Shown one piece after another: positions 12,686-24,700 of a DNA stretch of 64,000 nt. Position 1 is the stretch's first letter. Each line of letters opens with the position of its first letter. Origin of the DNA: Nematostella vectensis (Eukaryota > Cnidaria > Anthozoa > Actiniaria > Edwardsiidae); assembly GCF_932526225.1 (NCBI RefSeq), contig NC_064043.1:496001-560000 (forward strand), read 5' to 3'. The position numbers were made by a program, and so were the translations under genes. The notes below the pieces were generated by a model. It worked only from the letters and a program-made list of their open reading frames with translations, did no database searches and was not told where the DNA came from.

Positions 12686-15417
12686 GGCTATCAGCAGGAA
12701 TCGAACCCGGGTCGCTGCGTTAGTAGTCAAGTGCCCGCAACGAAAGACTAACGTGGCATTGCTGAAGGGAATTGTAATGATAATTACTTTTAATACTATT
12801 GGTATCGTAAACTATCCCATGCAAAGTCACCATCGGACTGGAGGTTACATTCGGGAAAAGCTTCAGGGTTACATTCGGGAATTTGTTTTACGAGTGTAAC
12901 CTCCAAAAGGTTACAATCGATAATTTTTTTTCCGAATGTAAATTCCAAAAAGTAACATTAGGAAAAATAAAACAGTTTACTCGGAAAAAAAAGGTATATC
13001 AATCTATCGAGCGCTATGCTCTATGTTACAATCTACTTAATCAAGTTATCCAAGGAATCTAGTTAGTTCTTGTGTGCATAAAATATGTACAGGATCCTGA
13101 ACAAAGCATGAGCACATCAAAGATGCTGAGAGTACATAAAAATGACCATATACCTTCTTTTTATGTCATGACACACCAAGATCAGTATAACTAAGTATCG
13201 ATATTTTTAAAAAAAAAATAAAGAAAAAAAAAGGCTATCAGCGGGAATCGAACCCGGGTCGCTGAGTTAGGAGTCAAGTGCCCGCAACGAAAGACTAACG
13301 TGGCATTGCTAAAGGGAATTGTAATGATAATTACTTTTAATACTATTGGTATCGTAAACTATCCCAAGCAAAGTCACCATCGGACTGGAGGTTACATTCT
13401 GGAAAAGCTTCAGGGTTACATTCGGGAATTTGTTTTACGAGTGTAACCTCCAAAGGTTACAATCGATAATTTTTTTTCCGAATGTAAATTCCAAAAAGTA
13501 ACATTAGGAAAAATAAAACAGTATATACGGAAAAAAAAGGTATATCAATCTATCGAGCGCTATGCTCTATGTTACAATCTACTTAATCAAGTTATCCAAG
13601 GAATCTAGTTAGTTCTTGTGTGCATAAAATATGTACAGGATCCTGAACAAAGCATGAGCACATCAAAGATGCTGAGAGTACATAAAAATGTCCCTATACC
13701 TTCTTTTTATGTCATGACACACGAAGAACAGTATAACTAAGTATCGATATTTTTAAAAAAAAAAAACAAAGAAAAAAGAAAGGCTATCAGCGGGAATCGA
13801 ACCCGGGTAGCTGCGTTAGTAGTCAAGTGCCCGCAACGAAAGACTAACGTGGCATTGCTGAAGGGAATTGTAATGATAATTACTTTTAATACTATTGGTA
13901 TCGTAAACTATCCCAAGCAAAGTCACCATCGGACTGGAGGTTACATTCTGGAAAAGCTTCAGGGTTACATTCGGGAATTTGTTTTACGAGTGTAACATCC
14001 AAAAGGTTACAATCGATAATTTTTTTTCCGAATGTAAATTCCAAAAAGTAACATTAGGAAAAATAAAACAGTATACTCGGAAAAAAAAGGTATATCAATC
14101 TATCGAGCGCTATGCTCTATGTTACAATCTACTTAATCAAGTTATCCAAGGAATCTAGTTAGTTCTTGTGTGCATAAAATATGTACAGGATCCTGAACAA
14201 AGCATGAGCACATCAAAGATGCTGAGAGTACATAAACATGTCCCTATACCTTCTTTTTATGTCATGACACACCAAGAACAGTATAATTAAGTATCGATAT
14301 TTAAAAAAAAAAAAAAGAAAAAAAGGCTATCAGCAGGAATCGAACCCGGGTCGCTGCGTTAGTAGTCAAGTGCCCGCAACGAAAGACTAACGTGGCATTG
14401 CTGAAGGGAATTGTAATGAAAATTACTTTTAATACTATTGGTATCGTAAACTATCCCAAGCAAAGTCACCATCGGACTGGAGGTTACATTCGGGAAAAGC
14501 TTCAGGGTTACATTCGGGAATTTGTTTTACGAGTGCAACCTCCAAAAGGTTACAATCGATAATTTTTTTTCCGAATGTAAATTCCAAAAAGTAACATTAG
14601 GAAAAATAAAACAGTATACTCGGAAAAAAAATGTATATCAATCTATCGAGCGCTATGCTCTATGTTACAATCTACTTAATCAAGTTATCCAAGGAATCTA
14701 GTTAGTTCTTGTGTGCATAAAATATGTACAGGATCCTGAACAAAGCATGAGCACATCAAAGATGCTGAGAGTACATAAAAATGTCCCTATACCTTCTTTT
14801 TATGTCATGACACACCAAGAACAGTATAACTAAGTATCGATATTTTAAAAAAAAAAAAACAAAGAAAAAAAAAAAGGCTATCAGCGGGAATCGAACCCGG
14901 GTAGCTGCGTTAGTAGTCAAGTGCCCGCAACGAAAGACTAACGTGGCATTGCTGAAGGGAATTGTAATGATAATTACTTTTAATACTATTGGTATCGTAA
15001 ACTATCCCAAGCAAAGTCACCATCGGACTGGAGGTTACATTCTGGAAAAGCTTCAGGGTTACATTCGGGAATTTGTTTTACGAGTGTAACCTCCAAAAGG
15101 TTACAATCGATAATTTCTTTTCCGAATGTAAATTCCAAAAAGTAACATTAGGAAAAATAAAACAGTATACTCGGAAAAAAAAGGTATATCAATCTATCGA
15201 GCGCTATGCTCTATGTTACAATCTACTTAATCAAGTTATCCAAGGAATCTAGTTATTTCTTGTGTGCATAAAATATGTACAGGATCCTGAACAAAGCATG
15301 AGCACATCAAAGATGCTGAGAGTACATAAAAATGTCCCTATACCTTCTTTTTATGTCATGACACACCAAGAACAGTATAATTAAGTATCGATATTTAAAA
15401 ATAAAAAGAAAAAAAAA

Positions 15418-15644
15418 GGCTATCAGCAGGAATCGAACCCGGGTCGCTGCGTTAGTAGTCAAGTCAAGGAATCTAGTTATTTCTTGTGTGCATAAAATAT
15501 GTACAGGATCCTGAACAAAGCATGAGCACATCAAAGATGCTCAGAGTACATAAAAATGTCCCTATACCTTCCTTTTATGTCATGACACACCAAGAACAGT
15601 ATAATTAAGTATCGATATTTAAAAAAAAATAAAGCGAAAAAATA
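15418..15644. repeat. Short unit, type I with one type II mark
   Basis: A 227-bp unit. It starts like type I (GCAGGAATCG) and has a type I-like end, but reads GCTCAGAG as in type II. This suggests exchange or conversion between the two subtypes. Confidence 0.88.
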
Positions 15645-16192
15645 GGCTATCAGCGGGAATCGAACCCGGGTAGCTGCGTTAGTAGTCAAGTGCCGGCAAC
15701 GAAAGACTAACGTGGCATTGCTGAAGGGAATTGTAATGAAAATTACTTTTAATACTATTGGTATCGCAAACTATCCCAAGCAAAGTCACCATCGGACTGG
15801 AGGTTACATTCGGGAAAAGCTACAGGGTTACATTCGGGAATTTGTTTTACGAGTGTAACCTCCAAAAGGTTAAAATCGATATTTTTTTTTCCGAATGTAA
15901 ATTCCAAAAAGTAACATTAGGAAAAATAAAACAGTATACTCGGAAAAAAAGGTATATCAATCTATCGAGCGCTATGCTCTATGTTAGAATCTACTTAATC
16001 AAGTTATCCAAGGAATCTAGTTAGTTCTTGTGTGCATAAAATATGTACAGGATCCTGAACAAAGCATGAGCACATCAAAGATGCTGAGAGTACATAAAAA
16101 TGTCCCTATACCTTCTTTTTATGGCATGACACACCAAGAACAGTATAATTAAGTATCGATATTTAAAAAAAAAAAATAAAGAAAAAAAATTA

Positions 16193-16423
16193 GGCTATCA
16201 GCGGGAATCGAACCCGGGTCGCTGCGTTAGTAGTCAAGTCAAGGAATCTAGTTATTTCTTGTGTGCATAAAATATGTACAGGATCCTGAACAAAGCATGA
16301 GCACATCAAAGATGCTCAGAGTACATAAAAATGTCCCTATACCTTCCTTTTATGTCATGACACACCAAGAACAGTATAATTAAGTATCGATATAAAAAAA
16401 AACAAATAAAGAAAAAAAAAATA
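16193..16423. repeat. Short unit, type II
   Basis: A 231-bp unit with GCGGGAATCG, GCTCAGAG and the CAAATAAAG end. Confidence 0.9.
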
Positions 16424-17512
16424 GGCTATCAGCGGGAATCGAACCCGGGTCGCTGCGTTAGTAGTCAAGTGCCCGCAACGAAAGACTAACGTGGCATTGC
16501 TGAAGGGAATTGTAATGATAATTACTTTTAATACTATTGGTATCGTAAACTATCCCATGCAAAGTCACCATCGGACTGGAGGTTACATTCGGGAAAAGCT
16601 TCAGGGTTACATTCGGGAATTTGTTTTACGAGTGTAACCTCCAAAAGGTTACAATCGATAATTTGTTTTCCGAATGTAAATTCCAAAAAGTAACATTATT
16701 AAAAATAAAACAGTATACTCGGAAAAAAAGGTATATCAATCTATCGAGCGCTATGCTCTATGTTACAATCTACTTAATCAAGTTATCCAAGGAATCTAGT
16801 TAGTTCTTGTGTGCATAAAATATGTACAGGATCCTGAACAAAGCATGAGCACATCAAAGATGCTGAGAGTACATAAAAATGTCCCTATACCTTCTTTTTA
16901 TGTCATGACACACCAAGAACAGTATAATTAAGTATCGATATTTAAAAAAAAAACAAAGAAAAAAAATAGGCTATCAGCAGGAATCGAACCCGGGTCGCTG
17001 CGTTAGTAGTCAAGTGCCCGCAACGAAAGACTAACGTGGCATTGCTGAAGGGAATTGTAATGAAAATTACTTTTAATACTATTGGTATCGTAAACTATCC
17101 CAAGCAAAGTCACCATCGGACTGGAGGTTACATTCTGGAAAAGCTTCAGGGTTACATTCGGGAATTTGTTTTACGAGTGTAACCTCCAAAAGGTTACAAT
17201 CGATAATTTTTTTTCCGAATGTAAATTCCAAAAAGTAACATTAGGAAAAATAAAACAGTATACTCGGAAAAAAAAGGTATATCAATCTATCGAGCGCTAT
17301 GCTCTATGTTACAATCTACTTAATCAAGTTATCCAAGGAATCTAGTTAGTTCTTGTGTGCATAAAATATGTACAGGATCCTGAACAAAGCATGAGCACAT
17401 CAAAGATGCTGAGAGTACATAAAAATGTCCCTATACCTTCTTTTTATGTCATGACACACCAAGAACAGTATAATTAAGTATCGATATTTAAAAAAAAAAA
17501 AGAAAAAAAAAA

Positions 17513-17740
17513 GGCTATCAGCAGGAATCGAACCCGGGTCGCTGCGTTAGTAGTCAAGTCAAGGAATCTAGTTATTTCTTGTGTGCATAAAATATGTACA
17601 GGATCCTGAACAAAGCATGAGCACATCAAAGATGCTGAGAGTACATAAAAATGTCCCTATACCTTCCTTTTATGTCATGACACACCAAGAACAGTATAAT
17701 TAAGTATCGATATTTTAAAAAAAAATAAAGCAAAAAAATA
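17513..17740. repeat. Short unit, type I
   Basis: A 228-bp unit with GCAGGAATCG and GCTGAGAG. Confidence 0.9.
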
Positions 17741-18287
17741 GGCTATCAGCGGGAATCGAACCCGGGTCGCTGCGTTAGTAGTCAAGTGCCCGCAACGAAA
17801 GACTAACGTGGCATTGCTGAAGGGAATTGTAATGAAAATTACTTTTAATACTATTGGTATCGTAAACTATCCCAAGCAAAGTCACCATCGGACTGGAGGT
17901 TACATTCGGGAAAAGCTACAGGGTTACATTCGGGAATTTGTTTTACGAGTGTAACCTCCAAAAGGTTAAAATCGATATTTTTTTTTCCGAATGTAAATTC
18001 CAAAAAGTAACATTAGGAAAAATAAAACAGTATACTCGGAAAAAAAGGTATATCAATCTATCGAGCGCTATGCTCTATGTTAGAATCTACTTAATCAAGT
18101 TATCCAAGGAATCTAGTTAGTTCTTGTGTGCATAAAATATGTACAGGATCCTGAACAAAGCATGAGCACATCAAAGATGCTGAGAGTACATAAAAATGTC
18201 CCTATACCTTCTTTTTATGGCATGACACACCAAGAACAGTATAATTAAGTATCGATATTTAAAAAAAAAAATAAAGAAAAAAAATTA

Positions 18288-18518
18288 GGCTATCAGCGTG
18301 AATCGAACCCGGGTCGCTGCGTTAGTAGTCAGGTCAAGGAATCTAGTTATTTCTTGTGTGCATAAAATATGTACAGGATCCTGAACAAAGCATGAGCACA
18401 TCAAAGATGCTCAGAGTACATAAAAATGTCCCTATACCTTCCTTTTATGTCATGACACACCAAGAACAGTATAATTAAGTATCGATATAAAAAAAAAAAC
18501 AAATAAAGAAAAAAAATA
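18288..18518. repeat. Short unit, type II
   Basis: A 231-bp unit with private changes GCGTGAATCG and AGTCAGGTCAAGG at the deletion junction. Confidence 0.9.
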
Positions 18519-20703
18519 GGCTATCAGCGGGAATCGAACCCGGGTCGCTGCGTTAGTAGTCAAGTGCCCGCAACGAAAGACTAACGTGGCATTGCTGAAG
18601 GGAATTGTAATGATAATTACTTTTAATACTATTGGTATCGTAAACTATCCCATGCAAAGTCACCATCGGACTGGAGGTTACATTCGGGAAAAGCTTCAGG
18701 GTTACATTCGGGAATTTGTTTTACGAGTGTAACCTCCAAAAGGTTACAATCGATAATTTGTTTTTCGAATGTAAATTCCAAAAAGTAACATTATTAAAAA
18801 TAAAACAGTATACTCGGAAAAAAAGGTATATCAATCTATCGAGCGCTATGCTCTATGTTACAATCTACTTAATCAAGTTATCCAAGGAATCTAGTTAGTT
18901 CTTGTGTGCATAAAATATGTACAGGATCCTGAACAAAGCATGAGCACATCAAAGATGCTGAGAGTACATAAAAATGTCCCTATACCTTCTTTTTATGTCA
19001 TGACACACCAAGAACAGTATAATTAAGTATCGATATTTAAAAAAAAAAACAAAGAAAAAAAATAGGCTATCAGCAGGAATCGAACCCGGGTCGCTGCGTT
19101 AGTAGTCAAGTGCCCGCAACGAAAGACTAACGTGGCATTGCTGAAGGGAATTGTAATGAAAATTACTTTTAATACTATTGGTATCGTAAACTATCCCAAG
19201 CAAAGTCACCATCGGACTGGAGGTTACATTCGGGAAAAGCTTCAGGGTTACATTCGGGAATTTGTTTTACGAGTGTAACCTCCAAAAGGTTACAATCGAT
19301 AATTTTTTTTCCGAATGTAAATTCCAAAAAGTAACATTAGGAAAAATAAAACAGTATACTCGGAAAAAAAAGGTATATCAATCTATCGAGCGCTATGCTC
19401 TATGTTACAATCTACTTAATCAAGTTATCCAAGGAATCTAGTTAGTTCTTGTGTGCATAAAATATGTACAGGATCCTGAACAAAGCATGAGCACATCAAA
19501 GATGCTGAGAGTACATAAAAATGACCATATACCTTCTTTTTATGTCATGACACACCAAGAACAGTATAATTAAGTATCGATATTTTAAAAAAAAAAATAA
19601 AGAAAAAAAAAGGCTATCAGCGGGAATCGAACCCGGGTCGCTGCGTTAGGAGTCAAGTGCCCGCAACGAAAGACTAACGTGGCATTGCTAAAGGGAATTG
19701 TAATGATAATTACTTTTAATACTATTGGTATAGTAAACTATCCCAAGCAAAGTCACCATCGGACTGGAGGTTACATTCTGGAAAAGCTTCAGGGTTACAT
19801 TCGGGAATTTGTTTTACGAGTGTAACCTCCAAAGGTTACAATCGATAATTTTTTTTCCGAATGTAAATTCCAAAAAGTAACATTAGGAAAAATAAAACAG
19901 TATACTCGGAAAAAAAAGGTATATCAATCTATCGAGCGCTATGCTCTATGTTACAATCTACTTAATCAAGTTATCCAAGGAATCTAGTTAGTTCTTGTGT
20001 GCATAAAATATGTACAGGATCCTGAACAAAGCATGAGCACATCAAAGATGCTGAGAGTACATAAAAATGTCCCTATACCTTCTTTTTATGTCATGACACA
20101 CCAAGAACAGTATAACTAAGTATCGATATTTAAAAAAAAAAAAACAAAGAAAAAAGAAAGGCTATCAGCGGGAATCGAACCCGGGTAGCTGCGTTAGTAG
20201 TCAAGTGCCCGCAACGAAAGACTAACGTGGCATTGCTGAAGGGAATCGTAATGATAATTACTTTTAATACTATTGGTATCGTAAACTATCCCAAGCAAAG
20301 TCACCATCGGACTGGAGGTTACATTCTGGAAAAGCTTCAGGGTTACATTCGGGAATTTGTTTTACGAGTGTAACCTCCAAAAGGTTACAATCGATAATTT
20401 TTTTTCCGAATGTAAATTCCAAAAAGTAACATTAGGAAAAATAAAACAGTATACTCGGAAAAAAAAGGTATATCAATCTATCGAGCGCTATGCTCTATGT
20501 TACAATCTACTTAATCAAGTTATCCAAGGAATCTAGTTAGTTCTTGTGTGCATAAAATATGTACAGGATCCTGAACAAAGCATGAGCACATCAAAGATGC
20601 TGAGAGTACATAAAAATGTCCCTATACCTTCTTTTTATGTCATGACACACCAAGAACAGTATAATTAAGTATCGATATTTAAAAAAAAAAAAGAAAAAAA
20701 AAA

Positions 20704-20931
20704 GGCTATCAGCAGGAAACGAACCCGGGTCGCTGCGTTAGTAGTCAAGTCAAGGAATCTAGTTATTTCTTGTGTGCATAAAATATGTACAGGATCCTGA
20801 ACAAAGCATGAGCACATCAAAGATGCTGAGAGTACATAAAAATGTCCCTATACCTTCCTTTTATGTCATGACACACCAAGAACAGTATAATTAAGTATCG
20901 ATATTTTAAAAAAAAATAAAGCAAAAAAATA
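20704..20931. repeat. Short unit, type I
   Basis: A 228-bp unit with a private B-box change (GGAAACGAACC). Confidence 0.9.
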
Positions 20932-21478
20932 GGCTATCAGCGGGAATCGAACCCGGGTCGCTGCGTTAGTAGTCAAGTGCCCGCAACGAAAGACTAACGT
21001 GGCATTGCTGAAGGGAATTGTAATGAAAATTACTTTTAATACTATTGGTATCGTAAACTATCCCAAGCAAAGTCACCATCGGACTGGAGGTTACATTCGG
21101 GAAAAGCTACAGGGTTACATTCGGGAATTTGTTTTACGAGTGTAACCTCCAAAAGGTTAAAATCGATATTTTTTTTTCCGAATGTAAATTCCAAAAAGTA
21201 ACATTAGGAAAAATAAAACAGTATACTCGGAAAAAAAGGTATATCAATCTATCGAGCGCTATGCTCTATGTTAGAATCTACTTAATCAAGTTATCCAAGG
21301 AATCTAGTTAGTTCTTGTGTGCATAAAATATGTACAGGATCCTGAACAAAGCATGAGCACATCAAAGATGCTGAGAGTACATAAAAATGTCCCTATACCT
21401 TCTTTTTATGGCATGACACACCAAGAACAGTATAATTAAGTATCGATATTTAAAAAAAAAAATAAAGAAAAAAAATTA

Positions 21479-21708
21479 GGCTATCAGCGGGAATCGAACC
21501 CGGGTCGCTGCGTTAGTAGTCAAGTCAAGGAATCTAGTTATTTCTTGTGTGCATAAAATATGTACAGGATCCTGAACAAAGCATGAGCACATCAAAGATG
21601 CTCAGAGTACATAAAAATGTCCCTATACCTTCCTTTTATGTCATGACACACCAAGAACAGTATAATTAAGTATCGATATAAAAAAAAACAAATAAAGAAA
21701 AAAAAATA
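21479..21708. repeat. Short unit, type II; last short unit in the window
   Basis: A 230-bp unit with GCTCAGAG and the CAAATAAAG end. No short unit follows in the remaining 42 kb. Confidence 0.9.
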
Positions 21709-24700
21709 GGCTATCAGCGGGAATTGAACCCGGGTCGCTGCGTTAGTAGTCAAGTGCCCGCAACGAAAGACTAACGTGGCATTGCTGAAGGGAATTGTAA
21801 TGATAATTACTTTTAATACTATTGGTATCGTAAACTATCCCATGCAAAGTCACCATCGGACTGGAGGTTACATTCGGGAAAAGCTTAAGGGTTACATTCG
21901 GGAATTTGTTTTACGAGTGTAACCTCCAAAAGGTTACAATCGATAATTTGTTTTCCGAATGTAAATTCCAAAAAGTAACATTATTAAAAATAAAACAGTA
22001 TACTCGGAAAAAAAGGTATATCAATCTATCGAGCGCTATGCTCTATGTTACAATCTACTTAATCAAGTTATCCAAGGAATCTAGTTAGTTCTTGTGTGCA
22101 TAAAATATGTACAGGATCCTGAACAAAGCATGAGCACATCAAAGATGCTGAGAGTACATAAAAATGTCCCTATACCTTCTTTTTATGTCATGACACACCA
22201 AGAACAGTATAATTAAGTATCGATATTTAAAAAAAAAACAAAGAAAAAAAATAGGCTATCAGCAGGAATCGAACCCGGGTCGCTGCGTTAGTAGTCAAGT
22301 GCCCGCAACGAAAGACAAACGTGGCATTGCTGAAGGGAATTGTAATGAAAATTACTATAAAAACTATTGGTATCGTAAACTATCCCAAGCAAAGTCACCA
22401 TCGGACTGGAGGTTACATTCGGGAAAAGCTTCAGGGTTACATTCGGGAATTTGTTTTACGAGTGTAACCTCCAAAAGGTTACAATCGATAATTTTTTTTC
22501 CGAATGTAAATTCCAAAAAGTAACATTAGGAAAAAAAAAAACAGTATACTCGGAAAAAAAAGGTATATCAATCTATCGAGCGCTATGCTCTATGTTACAA
22601 TCTACTTAATCAAGTTATCCAAGGAATCTAGTTAGTTCTTGTGTGCATAAAATATGTACAGGATCCTGAACAAAGCATGAGCACATCAAAGATGCTGAGA
22701 GTACATAAAAATGACCATATACCTTCTTTTTATGTCATGACACACCAAGAACAGTATAACTAAGTATCGATATTTTTAAAAAAAAAATAAAGAAAAAAAA
22801 AGGCTATCAGCGGGAATCGAACCCGGGTCGCTGCGTTAGGAGTCAAGTGCCCGCAACGAAAGACTAACGTGGCATTGCTAAAGGGAATTGTAATGATAAT
22901 TACTTTTAATACTATTGGTATCGTAAACTATCCCAAGCAAAGTCACCATCGCACTGGAGGTTACATTCTGGAAAAGCTTCAGGGTTACATTCGGGAATTT
23001 GTTTTACAAGTGTAACCTCCAAAGGTTACAATCGATATTTTTTTTTCCGAATGTAAATTCCATAAAGTAACATTAGGAAAAATAAAACAGTATACTCGGA
23101 AAAAAAAGGTATATCAATCTATCGAGCGCTATGCTCTATGTTACAATCTACTTAATCAAGTTATCCAAGGAATCTAGTTAGTTCTTGTGTGCATAAAATA
23201 TGTACAGGATCCTGAACAAAGCATGAGCACATCAAAGATGCTAAGAGTACATAAAAATGTCCCTATACCTTCTTTTTATGTCATGACACACCAAGAACAG
23301 TATAACTAAGTATCCTTATTTTTAAAAAAAAAACAAAGAAAAAAGAAAGGCTATCAGCGGGAATCGAACCCGGGTAGCTGCGTTAGTAGTCAAGTGCCCG
23401 CAACGAAAGACTAACGTGGCATTGCTGAAGGGAATTGTAATGATAATTACTTTTAATACTATTGGTATCGTAAACTATCCCATGCAAAGTCACCATCGGA
23501 CTGGAGGTTACATTCGGGAAAAGCTTCAGGGTTACATTCGGGAATTTGTTTTACGAGTGTAACCTCCAAAAGGTTACAATCGATAATTTGTTTTCCGAAT
23601 GTAAATTCCAAAAAGTAACATTATTAAAAATAAAACAGTATACTCGGAAAAAAAGGTATATCAATCTATCGAGCGCTATGCTCTATGTTACAATCTACTT
23701 AATCAAGTTATCCAAGGAATCTAGTTAGTTCTTGTGTGCATAAAATATGTACAGGATCCTGAACAAAGCATGAGCACATCAAAGATGCTGAGAGTACATA
23801 AAAATGTCCCTATACCTTCTTTTTATGTCATGACACACCAAGAACAGTATAATTAAGTATCGATATTTAAAAAAAAAACAAAGAAAAAAAATAGGCTATC
23901 AGCAGGAATCGAACCCGGGTCGCTGCGTTAGTAGTCAAGTGCCCGCAACGAAAGACAAACGTGGCATTGCTGAAGGGAATTGTAATGAAAATTACTATAA
24001 ATACTATTGGTATCGTAAACTATCCCAAGCAAAGTCACCATCGGACTGGAGGTTACATTCGGGAAAAGCTTCAGGGTTACATTCCGGAATTTGTTTTACG
24101 AGTGTAACCTCCAAAAGGTTACAATCGATAATTTTTTTTCCGAATGTAAATTCCAAAAAGTAACATTAGGAAAAATAAAACAGTATACTCGGAAAAAAAA
24201 GGTATATCAATCTATCGAGCGCTATGCTCTATGTTACAATCTACTTAATCAAGTTATCCAAGGAATCTAGTTAGTTCTTGTGTGCATAAAATATGTACAG
24301 GATCCTGAACAAAGCATGAGCACATCAAAGATGCTGAGAGTACATAAAAATGACCATATACCTTCTTTTTATGTCATGACACACCAAGAACAGTATAACT
24401 AAGTATCGATATTTTTAAAAAAAAATAAAGAAAAAAAAAGGCTATCAGCGGGAATCGAACGCGGGTCGCTGCGTTAGGAGTCAAGTGCCCGCAACGAAAG
24501 ACTAACGTGGCATTGCTAAAGGGAATTGTAATGATAATTACTTTTAATACTATTGGTATCGTAAACTATCCCAAGCAAAGTCACCATCGCACTGGAGGTT
24601 ACATTCTGGAAAAGCTTCAGGGTTACATTCGGGAATTTGTTTTACGAGTGTAACCTCCAAAGGTTACAATCGATAATTTTTTTTCCGAATGTAAATTCCA

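Larger units (their letters stand above)
9270..14018. repeat. Duplicated block D1, copy 2
   Basis: Second copy of 3441-8189. Its right border lies at the T-run after AATCGATA: copy 1 continues with a T and CTATGTTAGAATC, while copy 2 continues with AT and CTATGTTACAATC. The crossover therefore falls inside a unit, not at its edge. Confidence 0.88.
27..21708. repeat. Array zone 1: long units interspersed with short deleted units
   Basis: Long units start at 27, 576, 1347, 2118, 2665, 3441, 3989, 4767, 5312, 6081, 6857, 7404, 7953, 8500, 9270, 9818, 10596, 11141, 11910, 12686, 13233, 13782, 14325, 14876, 15645, 16424, 16969, 17741, 18519, 19065, 19612, 20160 and 20932. The first ~75 bases of each are the minus-strand tRNA-like block. 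Sixteen short units lie between them and nowhere else in the window. Diagnostic bases of this zone are TTACAATC after CTATG in most units, CATTCTGG in many core copies, and the TTAGGAGTC anticodon-loop variant in some units. Long units lying between a type I and a type II short unit share GCTACAGGG and GGTTAAAATC. This points to a higher-order repeat rather than random mixing. Confidence 0.9.
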
